A stretch of DNA of 64,000 bases from Calothrix sp. NIES-2098 (lineage in GTDB: Bacteria; Cyanobacteriota; Cyanobacteriia; Cyanobacteriales; Nostocaceae), in assembly GCA_002368175.1 (NCBI GenBank), contig AP018172.1, forward strand, positions 6,451,001-6,515,000, written 5' to 3'. The notes below the pieces were generated by a model, which saw nothing but the letters and a program-made list of their open reading frames with translations, made no database searches and had not been told where the DNA came from. Of this stretch, positions 42,703 through 51,734 are shown piece after piece (the first letter of the stretch is position 1; each line of letters starts with the position of its first letter). A program made the translations under genes and the position numbers.

Positions 42703-44022
42703 ATGGGTGACAAGCCAACGATTGCAATTTCTCACCTGGGCTGCGAGAAAAACCGAATTGATACAGAGCATATGCTAGGACTGCTTGTAAAAGCAGGCTA
42801 TGGCGTAGATAGTAATGAAGAGTTAGCAGATTACGTTATTGTCAATACCTGTAGTTTTATTGAAGCAGCCAGAGAAGAATCTGTTAAAACTTTGGTAGAG
42901 TTGGCAGAGGCTAATAAAAAAATCGTGATCGCTGGCTGTATGGCGCAGCACTTCCAAGAGCAATTATTGGCAGAGTTGCCCGAAGCAGTGGCCGTAGTAG
43001 GTACAGGTGATTATCACAAAATTGTAAATGTAATTGAGCGGGTAGAACAAGGAGAACGGGTCAAGCAGGTTAGTATTGAACCAACCTATATTGCCGATGA
43101 AACTACACCGCGCTACCGCACTACAACCGAAGGCGTAGCTTATCTGCGGGTGGCCGAAGGATGTGATTATCGTTGTGCGTTTTGTATTATTCCTCATCTG
43201 CGAGGAAACCAGCGATCGCGTACTATTGAATCGATTGTCACTGAAGCCAAGCAGTTAGCAACTCAAGGGGTACAAGAAATTATTCTGATTTCCCAAATCA
43301 CCACTAATTATGGTTTGGATATTTACGGTAAGCCAAAGCTAGGCGAATTACTCCGCGCTTTGGGAGAAGTAGATGTACCGTGGATCAGGATGCACTACGC
43401 TTATCCCACCGGACTGACAGATGATGTGATAGCAGCTATTCAAGAAATACCCAATGTCCTTCCCTATTTAGATTTGCCTTTACAACATTCTCATCCGGAA
43501 ATTCTCCGCGCCATGAACCGTCCCTGGCAAGGACGGGTAAATGATGGAATTATTGAGCGCATCAAGATGGCGCTACCATCGGCGGTGCTGAGAACAACAT
43601 TTATTGTTGGTTTTCCTGGAGAGACCGATGAGCATTTTGAACATCTACTACAGTTTGTTCGGCGGCACGAATTCGATCATGTGGGCGCGTTCACCTTTTC
43701 CCCGGAAGAGGAAACTCCAGCCTACAAGTTACCAAATCAGTTGCCTCAAGAATTAATGGATGAGCGCCGGAACCGCCTCATGGAACTCCAACAACCAATT
43801 GCTTGGCAAAAAAATCAACAGGAAGTCGGCAAAATTGTTGATGTCCTGATCGAGCAAGAAAATCCTGAAACTGGAGAATTAATTGGTCGTTCGGCGAGAT
43901 TTGCCCCAGAAATTGATGGGCAGGTCTATGTGGCTGGCAAGGCAAAATTAGGAACAATCGTGCCAGTAGAAATCCAAAGTGCTGATACGTATGACCTCTA
44001 CGGTCAAATTGTCAATAACTAA
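42703..44022 (+). CDS. rimO: Ribosomal protein S12 methylthiotransferase RimO
   Basis: 439 residues. Radical-SAM enzyme adding a methylthio group to Asp of ribosomal protein S12. Three N-terminal cluster cysteines (SHLGCEKN, IVNTCSFIEAA, IAGCMAQHF), the SAM-binding CDYRCAFCIIP near 147-157, and a TRAM domain at the C-terminus (VDVLIEQENPETGELIGRSA). The start at 42703 (MGDKPTIAISHLGCEKNRID) follows the usual cyanobacterial form; an upstream frame to 42574 adds unrelated residues. It is followed 79 bp later by a DEAD-box helicase gene, the same order as the rimO-crhR pair in Synechocystis. Confidence 0.97.
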   Translation: MGDKPTIAISHLGCEKNRIDTEHMLGLLVKAGYGVDSNEELADYVIVNTCSFIEAAREESVKTLVELAEANKKIVIAGCMAQHFQEQLLAELPEAVAVVGTGDYHKIVNVIERVEQGERVKQVSIEPTYIADETTPRYRTTTEGVAYLRVAEGCDYRCAFCIIPHLRGNQRSRTIESIVTEAKQLATQGVQEIILISQITTNYGLDIYGKPKLGELLRALGEVDVPWIRMHYAYPTGLTDDVIAAIQEIPNVLPYLDLPLQHSHPEILRAMNRPWQGRVNDGIIERIKMALPSAVLRTTFIVGFPGETDEHFEHLLQFVRRHEFDHVGAFTFSPEEETPAYKLPNQLPQELMDERRNRLMELQQPIAWQKNQQEVGKIVDVLIEQENPETGELIGRSARFAPEIDGQVYVAGKAKLGTIVPVEIQSADTYDLYGQIVNN

Positions 44023-44101
44023 TTTGTCAAAAGTTCAGTTGGCTAATAGCCAAAGACTAATGACTAAATCCAAAAATCCAAAATACCATCTAGGAGAGTT
44101 A

Positions 44102-45640
44102 ATGAATCTTTCGTTTCAAGAACTAGGCATTTCACAAGAACGTGTTGAGCATCTGGAAAAAATTGGTTTCACTACACCAACTAATATTCAAAGCCAAGCA
44201 ATTCCCCAACTGCTAGCAGGTCGTGATGTAGTCGGTCAATCCCAAACCGGAACTGGGAAAACCGCAGCCTTTTCTTTACCAATTCTAGAACGGCTAGATA
44301 TTAGTCAAAGAGCCGTGCAAGCACTGGTTTTGACTCCTACCCGTGAGTTAGCCATGCAAGTTCATGATGCTATTACCCAATTTATCGGCGACAGCGGATT
44401 ACGGGTGTTAGCAATTTACGGCGGTCAATCAATCGATCGCCAAATTTTACAACTTAGACGCGGCGTACATATAGTTGTGGGTACGCCAGGACGAGTAATT
44501 GACTTGCTAGATAGAGGTAGTCTCAAACTCGATCAAGTTAAATGGTTTGTCTTGGATGAAGCCGATGAAATGTTAAGCATGGGCTTTATCGATGATGTGA
44601 TCAAAATTCTTTCCCAAGCACCCGAAGATCGGCAAACAGCTTTATTCTCTGCTACCATGCCGCTATCAATTCGGCAATTGGTGAATAAGTTTTTGCGATC
44701 GCCTGTGACTGTCACCGTCGAACAGCCAAAAGCTGCGCCGACAAAAATTAATCAGGTAGCTTATCTCATTCCCCGCCACTGGACAAAAGCCAAAGCGCTA
44801 CAACCAATTCTGGAAATGGAAGATCCAGAATCAGCTTTGATATTTGTCCGTACCAGACGTACTGCTGCTGAACTCACCAGCCAACTGCAAGCAGCCGGAC
44901 ATAGTGTTGATGAATATCACGGTGACTTATCGCAACAAGCCAGAGAACGCTTGTTAAGCCGCTTCCGCAATCGTCAGGTGCGCTGGGTAGTAGCCACTGA
45001 TATTGCTGCACGAGGATTAGATGTAGATCAACTATCACACGTGATCAACTACGACTTACCTGATAGCGTAGAAACCTACGTCCACCGCATTGGTCGTACT
45101 GGTCGGGCTGGTAAGGAAGGAACGGCAATTTCACTAGTCCAACCATTTGAGCGCCGCAAGCAGCAGATATTTGAACGTCATAACCGCCAAAGTTGGCAAT
45201 TGCTCTCAATTCCCACCAGGGCACAAATTGAAGCTCGGCACATCAATAAATTGCAAGAGCAAGTGAGAGAAGCTTTAGCAGGCGAACGTTTAGCTTCATT
45301 TTTACCGATAGTCAGCGAACTGACCGAAAAATATGATGCTCAAGCGATCGCAGCTGCAGCACTGCAAATCGCTTACGATCAAACTCGTCCCGCTTGGTTA
45401 AGTTCAGACATTGAAATTCCCCAAGAGGAAAATGTCCCCACTCCCAAACCCAAACTCGTTAAGCGTCGTGATGCTGGAGAACGTACCCGTTCTTCTTGGA
45501 GCAAATCAGACAACAACATTGGGGATGAGGAAAGACGCGGTACTCCTAAGCCAAAATTGCGCACAGGTCGTCGTGATGCTTCCATTGCGCCTGTTAATCA
45601 CAAGCTAGGTTCATCTTCAGCTAGAGAATCTGCTTCCTAA
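44102..45640 (+). CDS. crhR: DEAD-box RNA helicase, CrhR-like
   Basis: 512 residues. Q motif FTTPTNIQSQAIP, Walker A SQTGTGKT, PTRELAM, TPGRVIDLL, DEAD in WFVLDEADEML, SAT motif, RTRRTAAEL, ATDIAARGLDVDQL and YVHRIGRTGRAG. An extended C-terminal region (about 390-512) ends in basic repeats (TPKPKLVKRRDAGERT and TPKPKLRTGRRDAS) that could bind RNA. CrhR-type helicases unwind and anneal RNA and are cold- and redox-regulated. ATG at 44102 has AGGAGAG 4 nt upstream; the frame extending to 43979 overlaps rimO and is not used. The gene symbol rests on synteny with rimO. Confidence 0.93.
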   Translation: MNLSFQELGISQERVEHLEKIGFTTPTNIQSQAIPQLLAGRDVVGQSQTGTGKTAAFSLPILERLDISQRAVQALVLTPTRELAMQVHDAITQFIGDSGLRVLAIYGGQSIDRQILQLRRGVHIVVGTPGRVIDLLDRGSLKLDQVKWFVLDEADEMLSMGFIDDVIKILSQAPEDRQTALFSATMPLSIRQLVNKFLRSPVTVTVEQPKAAPTKINQVAYLIPRHWTKAKALQPILEMEDPESALIFVRTRRTAAELTSQLQAAGHSVDEYHGDLSQQARERLLSRFRNRQVRWVVATDIAARGLDVDQLSHVINYDLPDSVETYVHRIGRTGRAGKEGTAISLVQPFERRKQQIFERHNRQSWQLLSIPTRAQIEARHINKLQEQVREALAGERLASFLPIVSELTEKYDAQAIAAAALQIAYDQTRPAWLSSDIEIPQEENVPTPKPKLVKRRDAGERTRSSWSKSDNNIGDEERRGTPKPKLRTGRRDASIAPVNHKLGSSSARESAS

Positions 45641-45967
45641 GACAAGAACAGCCAGTTATGTGCGGGGGCTAACCCCGTTGAGGAAACTGGCATTCACGAG
45701 TCAAGAGTCAAGAGTTAGAATTTAACTGAAGTCAGCACAGCAGTTACTCCTCTTGGGTGCAACCCTGCGTATCCGTCACTGCTTCAAACAGTTCTCTAAT
45801 ATCACCCCTCACTGGGTGGTCTGTACTTCACAGTTTTGACTTTTGACTTTGGACTTTTTGCCAGAAAACGATCGAGATCGATTCTCTGTAGTCTCATGAA
45901 AAATATTCTTAAGTTGGAGTTGGGGATCTAAACCTCAACTCCAACTACATTATTTGCAACAAAAATC
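45641..45967. other. Convergent intergenic region with hairpin and GTCAAGAG repeats
   Basis: Holds the nested hairpin at 45651-45691 and degenerate AGTCAAGAGTCAAGAGTTAG (45698-45717) and TTTTGACTTTTGACTTTGGA (45834-45853) repeats, which are roughly complementary. No gene seen. Confidence 0.5.
45651..45691. terminator. Nested hairpin after the helicase gene
   Basis: Outer stem GCCAGTT (45651-45657) / AACTGGC (45685-45691) encloses inner CGGGG (45663-45667) / CCCCG (45673-45677). It starts 11 bp past the stop. No T-run. Confidence 0.55.
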
Positions 45968-46927
45968 TTACAACCAAGGGCGACTAACTTGTTCTAACTC
46001 GCTAATTTCATCATCGCTTAATCTCCAGCCCAAAGCGCCAGCATTTTGTTTGACTTGTTGAGCAGTTTTCACCCCAGCAATCGGAATGACGTTACCTTGA
46101 GCAATTAACCAATTAAGAGCAACTTGGGCAGGAGTGCGATCGTATTTCTCGCCAAATTGCTGTAGCAAAGATATTACGGGTGTAATTTTTTGTAGCCCTT
46201 CTTTACTAAATCTTGGGTCTAGTTTTCTCGCACCAGTGGGAGTTTCGCTACTATTAGCCGTGTATTTACCTGTAAGTAATCCCTGAGCTAAAGGGCTATA
46301 TGCCAAAATTGTTACACCTAAATCACGAGCCGTAGACAGAATGCCTTGGCTTTCAATTTGGCGAGATAGCAAAGAGTAGCGTACCTGGTTTACTGCCAAA
46401 GGTACTCCCCTAGCCGCCAAAATTTGCTGCGCTTCTCGCATCTGTGCTGCTGAGTAATTACTGACACCTATTGCGCCAATTCTACCCCGCTGCACTTCAT
46501 CTGCTAGAGCATTCATCAGTGTTTCTTGGCTCAAAAAGAAGGTAAAAGGCCAATGGACTTGATATAGATCAATTCGCTCTAATTGTAAACGCTTGAGACT
46601 TTCTGTTAAAGCATCGGCAACTGATTGACCTGTAAAGCGCCAAGGTAGAGGCCCAAATTTTGTCGCAATTTGCACAGGTTGTTGAGTTTGCTGTAAAAAT
46701 TGCCCCAGAAGAGTTTCGCTGGTTCCCAGTCCGTAAACTTCTGCTGTATCAAAGAAAGTAACACCAGCCTCTAGTGCGGCTGTGAAGGCTTCTTTTACCT
46801 GTTCTGGGCCGTAGCCATCGCCATAATTCCAAAATAGTTTATCACCCCATGCCCAAGTTCCTAGACAAAGGGGTGTAACAACTGGGCCATTTTTCCCCAA
46901 AGTGACGGTTTCCACGTTTGTAAACAT
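45968..46927 (-). CDS. Aldo/keto reductase
   Basis: 319 residues, AKR barrel. NADPH-dependent reduction of carbonyls; physiological substrate unknown. VTPLCLGTWAWGDKLFWNYG, FFDTAEVYGLGTSETLLGQF (catalytic Asp and Tyr), IATKFGPLPWRF (catalytic Lys), LYQVHWPF (His), IGAIGVSNYSAAQM, and the cofactor-binding LNWLIAQGNVIPIAGVKTAQ. Cytoplasmic, normal length. Divergent from the BCD transporter gene with 195 bp between. The ATG start is supported by family alignment. Confidence 0.93.
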   Translation of the reverse strand: MFTNVETVTLGKNGPVVTPLCLGTWAWGDKLFWNYGDGYGPEQVKEAFTAALEAGVTFFDTAEVYGLGTSETLLGQFLQQTQQPVQIATKFGPLPWRFTGQSVADALTESLKRLQLERIDLYQVHWPFTFFLSQETLMNALADEVQRGRIGAIGVSNYSAAQMREAQQILAARGVPLAVNQVRYSLLSRQIESQGILSTARDLGVTILAYSPLAQGLLTGKYTANSSETPTGARKLDPRFSKEGLQKITPVISLLQQFGEKYDRTPAQVALNWLIAQGNVIPIAGVKTAQQVKQNAGALGWRLSDDEISELEQVSRPWL

Positions 46928-47122
46928 TGAGTTTGTTACATTTATTTACATTTCTAGTGTATCGTCACACACCTGGCGGGTAATCAATCGGGGGGTAGGG
47001 GATGAAGTGCGAGAAACAAATGAACAAGGAGAAATACCCAATATTTGACAAAAATAGGGAATCGCCAGGGTTTATCTTGAGTTAATAGGAAAATAAAATT
47101 CCAGATAAATAATAAAGTAGCT

Positions 47123-48556
47123 ATGGCAAGCAGTGAAGCATTTGATTCCGCAAGTAACTCCTCAGCTGTGCCAAGGGTCAATCTGCTGACCATGTTTAGG
47201 CTAGGCTTATTTCAAATGGGGTTGAGTATGATGTCTATCTTGACTCTGGGGGTACTTAACAGAGTCATGATTCAGGAAATAGCAATTCCAGCAACCTTAG
47301 TGTCATTAGTGCTGGCGCTACCAGCATTTGTTGCGCCTTCGCGTATTTGGTTTGGTCAAATATCAGATGCCAAGCCCATGTGGGGTTATCATCGGACAGC
47401 TTATGTTTGGGTAGGAGCAGCAATATTTGCGATCGCATCCTTTTTATCTGTACAAATAATGTGGCAGCTAGATTTAGCCGCCCAGAAGACAGGTGCTTGG
47501 GTATGGACAACGCAAACAATCGGCTGGACTGCGCTTCTATCTTTAGTTTTTGCTATCTACGGTTTAGCCCTTTGTGCCAGTGGTACCGCTTTTGCTGCTT
47601 TGTTGGTGGATGTATCGGAAGAAGATAACCGTTCCAAAGTCGTTGGTGTTGTCTGGTCGATGCTGATGGTAGGGATTATTGTTGGGGCGATTATTAGCTC
47701 TAGCTTACTCAAGCAATTAACGCCAGGAGCCAATCTAGAAACTTTGCAGGCCGCAGTCAATAGACTATTTATGATTGTGCCAGCTATTGTATTCGGACTA
47801 GCGATCGCCGCGACTTTAGGTGTAGAAAAAAAATATTCCCTATACACAAAACGTTCTCAAGTAGTTAATCGCGAAGACAGCATTACCTTATCGAAAGCAT
47901 GGGAAATTCTCACAGCTAGTCCGCAAACAGGCTTGTTTTTCACATTTTTATTTGTGATGACCATCAGCTTGTTTATGCAAGATCCAATTGTGGAACCCTA
48001 TGCAGGTCAAGTTTTTAAGATGCCTTTAGCTGAAAGCACCAAGCTAAATGTTTTTTATGGCACAGGTCTTCTGATTGCCTACGCAGTCAGTGGCTTTGCG
48101 ATTGTGCCCCGCTTAGGTAAGCGCAGAACTGCACGCTTGGGCTGCATTTTAGTAGCATTTGCTTCCTTACTTCTAGGAATATCAGGATTTTCCGCTAATC
48201 CAGCCTTTCTCAAACTTGGTTTAGTTTTGTTTGGTTTAGCTACAGGTGTCTTAACTACAGCCGCAGTTAGCTTAATGCTAGATTTGACCGCTGCGGAAGC
48301 CGCAGGTACATTTATTGGTGCATGGGGACTAGCACAATCTATCTCTAGAGGTTTGGCTGTCGTCATTGGTGGTGCTGTCTTAGATACAGGTAAAAAGCTA
48401 CTACCTAGCCTAGAATTAGCCTATGGACTAGTATTTGTCTTAGAAGCTATAGGAATATTGGTATCAATTTGGTTCCTTAACCGCGTCAACGTTACAGAAT
48501 TTCAAACTAATACCAAACAAGCGATCGCTTCTGTCTTAGAAAGCGATCTAGACTAA
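47123..48556 (+). CDS. BCD/PucC-family MFS transporter
   Basis: 477 residues with about 12 membrane helices. NLLTMFRLGLFQMGLSMMSI, LVLALPAFVAPSRIWFGQIS, DAKPMWGYHRTAYVWVGAAI, LVDVSEEDNRSKVVGVVWSM and GTFIGAWGLAQSISRGLAVV are typical of the PucC/LhaA family. Relatives assist antenna or chlorophyll-protein assembly in phototrophs; in cyanobacteria the role is less defined. Located in the thylakoid or plasma membrane (inference). An inositol-phosphatase-like gene follows 89 bp downstream. The ATG at 47123 is clear. Confidence 0.92.
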   Translation: MASSEAFDSASNSSAVPRVNLLTMFRLGLFQMGLSMMSILTLGVLNRVMIQEIAIPATLVSLVLALPAFVAPSRIWFGQISDAKPMWGYHRTAYVWVGAAIFAIASFLSVQIMWQLDLAAQKTGAWVWTTQTIGWTALLSLVFAIYGLALCASGTAFAALLVDVSEEDNRSKVVGVVWSMLMVGIIVGAIISSSLLKQLTPGANLETLQAAVNRLFMIVPAIVFGLAIAATLGVEKKYSLYTKRSQVVNREDSITLSKAWEILTASPQTGLFFTFLFVMTISLFMQDPIVEPYAGQVFKMPLAESTKLNVFYGTGLLIAYAVSGFAIVPRLGKRRTARLGCILVAFASLLLGISGFSANPAFLKLGLVLFGLATGVLTTAAVSLMLDLTAAEAAGTFIGAWGLAQSISRGLAVVIGGAVLDTGKKLLPSLELAYGLVFVLEAIGILVSIWFLNRVNVTEFQTNTKQAIASVLESDLD

Positions 48557-48570
48557 GTAATATTTGATGT

Positions 48571-48640
48571 ATGGGTAATAGGGGCTAGAAGTTACAAGTT
48601 CCATCCCCACTCCCAACTCTCTATTCCCTACTCCCTAGTA
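48571..48640. repeat. G-rich/C-rich intergenic repeat
   Basis: GGTAATAGGGGCTAGAAGTT followed by CCATCCCCACTCCCAACTCT-type DNA, same class as 24178 and 41070. Confidence 0.55.
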
Positions 48641-48645
48641 ATCAA

Positions 48646-49452
48646 ATGAATGACTTTTGGACGACAATTCTCGATTTTGCCCAAACAACCACTACCAGAG
48701 TGGGTAAGCAACTAATGCAGGATTTTGGCCAAGTGCAGGCTTTACAAAAAGCTGATGGCAGCTTGGTAACTCAAGCTGATAAATGGGCAGACCAAACACT
48801 ACGAGATGCGATCGCTTCTACTTTCCCTGGTTATGGCATTTTAAGCGAAGAGGCGGATCGGATTTTTCCTGGTACAGAATGGTGCTGGGTAATTGACCCT
48901 TTGGATGGTACAACTAACTTTACACGGGGCATTCCTATCTGGTCGATTTCTTTAGGATTACTGTATCAAGGAACACCAGTTTTTGGGTTTGTCTACGCGC
49001 CACCACTTAACCAAACATTTCATGGATTTTGGGCAGGTTCTTCTGGATTAGCAACACCCACTGGGGCTTTTCTGAACCATCATCCGATCCACACCAGTCC
49101 TGATGCTCCTAGCAATAATCACTTTTTTAATCTCTGTTCCCGCAGTACGGCGGCTGTACAACCAGACTTTCCCTGTAAAATTCGGATGCTAGGTGTAGCT
49201 AGCTATAACTTCCTAACAGTCGCAACCGGGGCTACCTTGGGTGGTATTGAAGCGACACCCAAAGTTTGGGATTTGGCAGGCGCTTGGGTAATTGTCCAAG
49301 CGGCTGGCGGTACTTGGTTATCTCTAAAATCTGAGCCATTTCCTTTAGTAGCAGGAGAAGATTATAGCGATCGCTCTTTTCCTACCCTTGTAGTTAGCCG
49401 TTCCGAATTGGTTCCAGTGTTTACACCGTTTTTAGAACGTGTAAAAATTTAA
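48646..49452 (+). CDS. Inositol-monophosphatase-family phosphatase
   Basis: 268 residues, Mg-dependent sugar-phosphatase fold. Metal-binding motifs: GILSEEADRI (Glu), WVIDPLDGTTNFTRGIPIWS (DPxDGTxN) and ATPKVWDLAGAWVIVQAAGG (WDxAG). It hydrolyses inositol phosphate or a related sugar phosphate, possibly histidinol phosphate in some relatives. No membrane segment. A 9-bp hairpin lies downstream at 49484. The ATG start is clear. Confidence 0.93.
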   Translation: MNDFWTTILDFAQTTTTRVGKQLMQDFGQVQALQKADGSLVTQADKWADQTLRDAIASTFPGYGILSEEADRIFPGTEWCWVIDPLDGTTNFTRGIPIWSISLGLLYQGTPVFGFVYAPPLNQTFHGFWAGSSGLATPTGAFLNHHPIHTSPDAPSNNHFFNLCSRSTAAVQPDFPCKIRMLGVASYNFLTVATGATLGGIEATPKVWDLAGAWVIVQAAGGTWLSLKSEPFPLVAGEDYSDRSFPTLVVSRSELVPVFTPFLERVKI

Positions 49453-49483
49453 ACAAATCAAAAAAATGTAATAAAATATACAC

Positions 49484-49512
49484 ATGAAACCCATGTCTAA
49501 CAAGGGTTTCAT
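49484..49512 (+). terminator. Hairpin after the inositol-phosphatase-like gene
   Basis: Perfect ATGAAACCC (49484-49492) / GGGTTTCAT (49504-49512) stem with an 11-nt loop, 32 bp past the stop; no strong T-run. Confidence 0.55.
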
Positions 49513-49570
49513 TATGTTGAAAGTTGAGTTAATTATTTACAGCTAATTTATACTATGTTGGCACCCCATC

Positions 49571-50191
49571 ATGTCGCAGTGGGGCACTGAGTATAAAATA
49601 GCTATGTTGTCCAATTTAGATTTGATGCGAGTTTTTGTTTATAGCTCCATCCAGAAACAAGAAGTGTTACTGTCAAACCCTTTTTTGACGGCGCAAACAG
49701 TATATAAAAGTAATCAAGTAATTGCCAAAATCGAAGGTGTCATTGCTACTTCAGAACTCTCTCATGCACCATCAGTATTCTCTGTGAATGCAACTTCATC
49801 TTACTGGGACGTCATGAATGAAGTATTAGCAGACTATAGCTACCTTCTCACAGGTGAAATCGATCGTCGGGGTTTCTATGAATATCGTTACTGCCAAGTA
49901 CCGAACGGATATAAGATGCATAGCACCAAATCGGTTTACTTATGGCGTGCTTGGTGGAAATATCGTAAATATGCTTTACAATTAGGGATTCCCTTGGAGC
50001 TACTGATTCGCACGCGAAATGCATGGTATCCCATCAGAGATTTAACTATTAGTGACGGACTTCTCTATATTAAAACGCTAGGGAATGAGATAGCAGTACA
50101 CGCAGATGACCTAGTAACATGGTTAAGCAAAACTCAGCCAGATTCCAAAAATACAACTCCCATTGCCATTGCTGAGACAAATATCGAGTAA
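49571..50191 (+). CDS. Hypothetical protein, function not recognised
   Basis: 206 residues, predicted alpha/beta, cytoplasmic, no signal or membrane segment. Visible character: QTVYKSNQVIAKIEGVIATS; YLLTGEIDRRGFYEYRYCQV; aromatic/basic KSVYLWRAWWKYRKYALQLG; IPLELLIRTRNAWYPIRDLT; and HADDLVTWLSK near the end. The WRAWWKYRKYA segment suggests nucleic-acid or membrane-surface contact (inference). ATG at 49571 or 49604 (MLSNLDLMRVF) could be the start; neither has a clear ribosome site. It is clearly coding by length and codon pattern. Confidence 0.7.
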   Translation: MSQWGTEYKIAMLSNLDLMRVFVYSSIQKQEVLLSNPFLTAQTVYKSNQVIAKIEGVIATSELSHAPSVFSVNATSSYWDVMNEVLADYSYLLTGEIDRRGFYEYRYCQVPNGYKMHSTKSVYLWRAWWKYRKYALQLGIPLELLIRTRNAWYPIRDLTISDGLLYIKTLGNEIAVHADDLVTWLSKTQPDSKNTTPIAIAETNIE

Positions 50192-50324
50192 TTCTCTAGT
50201 TAGTTATTAATGTGTAATATTATATACCAATATTTTATGCTAACTCAAAAGTAAAATTATAGTTTTTACTGCTTTGTAGTGAGAGCGCTATTCCTCTGGA
50301 ATCGTATTGTTTCGTCAAAGACTC

Positions 50325-51278
50325 ATGAAAGGACTCTGGCTCGAAAACAACCAATTACAATTACGCACAGATATACCAACTCCAGAGCCGCCGCTAGGAG
50401 AAGCTCTTGTGCGTGTTTTGCGTGCTGGTATTTGTAATACTGACTTAGAACTGCTAAAAGGCTACTATCCCTACACTGGTATTTTAGGGCATGAGTTTGT
50501 TGGTGTTGTGGAACAAGGGCCAGATAACCTATTTAACCAGCGGGTAGTGGGAGAAATTAATGCAGTTTGTGGATATTGTCGATTTTGCCGTAACAATCAA
50601 TCTACACACTGTGAAAACCGTACCGTTCTTGGTATAGTTAATCGCCACGGAGCCTTTGCTGAATATCTCTGTTTGCCAATAGAGAACTTACATCCCGTAC
50701 CCGAAAATGTACCAACAGAAGTAGCAACATTTACCGAACCGTTAGCAGCAGCACTAGAAATTCAGCAACAAGTAGAGTTAGGTGCTAACGATCGCGTAGT
50801 TGTTGTTGGAGATGGGAAACTAGGACAACTAGTAGCACAAACAATAGCGCTCACAGGTTGCGAACTTTTGGTGGTGGGACGTCATGCAGATAAACTTGCT
50901 AACCTAGAAGCACGTGGTATTCAAACGGGTTTAGCCAATGCTGTCACAGATAGATATTTCGATATCTCAGTAGAGTGTACTGGTAATCCCGAAGGATTTG
51001 CGATCGCCCATCGCGCCCTCCGTCCTAGAGGTACGTTGGTGCTTAAAAGTACTTATGCAGGCAATCTCAGTCTAGATGCTTCATCTTTGGTGGTAGATGA
51101 AATCACTCTTATTGGTTCCCGTTGTGGCCCTTTTGCACCTGCACTCGAATTGCTTGCAGCAGGAAAAGTGGACGTAGAACCACTAATTCACGCACGCTAT
51201 CACCTCAGCGATGGTCTTGCAGCTTTTCAATATGCCCAGAGTCGAGGTGTTTTAAAAGTTTTATTAGAAATTAGTTAA
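50325..51278 (+). CDS. Zinc-dependent alcohol-dehydrogenase-like (MDR) oxidoreductase
   Basis: 317 residues. GroES-like domain with catalytic-zinc ligands in GICNTDLELLKG and ILGHEFVGVV, structural zinc motif CGYCRFCRNNQSTHCE, then a Rossmann domain (VVVVGDGKLGQLVAQTIALT). It oxidises or reduces an alcohol or sugar with NAD(P). Members of this type include sorbitol- and threonine-dehydrogenase-like enzymes; the substrate is not readable. ATG at 50325 (MKGLWLEN) is preferred; the frame begins with TTG at 50307. Confidence 0.92.
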   Translation: MKGLWLENNQLQLRTDIPTPEPPLGEALVRVLRAGICNTDLELLKGYYPYTGILGHEFVGVVEQGPDNLFNQRVVGEINAVCGYCRFCRNNQSTHCENRTVLGIVNRHGAFAEYLCLPIENLHPVPENVPTEVATFTEPLAAALEIQQQVELGANDRVVVVGDGKLGQLVAQTIALTGCELLVVGRHADKLANLEARGIQTGLANAVTDRYFDISVECTGNPEGFAIAHRALRPRGTLVLKSTYAGNLSLDASSLVVDEITLIGSRCGPFAPALELLAAGKVDVEPLIHARYHLSDGLAAFQYAQSRGVLKVLLEIS

Positions 51279-51279
51279 T

Positions 51280-51350
51280 AGTTATTAGTCAAAAGTCCAC
51301 AGTCAATAGTCATTTGTCTGCGCTGCTTCCTCTGCTAGCTCATCCCCCGA
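51280..51350. repeat. GTCAAAAGTCCACAGTCAATAG-type repeat
   Basis: AGTCAAAAGTCCACAGTCAA then CTGCTTCCTCTGCTAGCTCA, between convergent genes. Same class as 31136 and 45698. Confidence 0.5.
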
Positions 51351-51355
51351 TCTGT

Positions 51356-51643
51356 TTAATAAAGCATGGGGTTTGTTTTGGGTTGATAATCAGAACAATT
51401 AATAGCTTCTTCTGTATTTGCTAGGGAAGGATGTACAGTACATTTCAGGCGGTAATCGGCGGTAAAAAATTGGCAACCAGTACAGGGAATTTGATGCATA
51501 TGCTTGGCTTTGCTAACACTATCTCTCGCTGCTGACCATAAACTCCAAGCACAGAGAATGATTACAGACCAAGCTGTGACAAAGCAAATAGGTACTAAGA
51601 AAAATTGAATTCCATGAATCAGGGAAGATATAAGTTCTAACAT
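51356..51643 (-). CDS. Small membrane protein with four-cysteine cytosolic or lumenal domain
   Basis: 95 residues. One TM helix (about 12-36, FFLVPICFVTAWSVIILCAW), then a polar domain with HQIPCTGCQFFTADYRLKCT and EEAINCSDYQP. The C-x2-C ... C ... C spacing could bind zinc, iron-sulfur or form disulfides (inference). A conserved-looking cyanobacterial protein; name not recognised. It lies 91 bp downstream of chlG on the same strand, so it may be co-expressed with chlorophyll and thylakoid genes. Confidence 0.75.
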   Translation of the reverse strand: MLELISSLIHGIQFFLVPICFVTAWSVIILCAWSLWSAARDSVSKAKHMHQIPCTGCQFFTADYRLKCTVHPSLANTEEAINCSDYQPKTNPMLY

Positions 51644-51734
51644 GGCAATTTCTGATAATAGTTAAAAATGAGGAGCTAGAAGTAATACTAACTCCTAACC
51701 CCCTACTGTTAACTTCTAGCTCAGGAAATATAAC

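Noticed and set aside
42134..42771. Minus-strand frames upstream of rimO
   Set aside because: One overlaps the rimO start region, both lack recognisable motifs; the region looks like a leader/promoter.
43979..44101. N-terminal extension of the helicase frame into rimO
   Set aside because: The added residues are unrelated to helicases, and AGGAGAG sits right before ATG at 44102.
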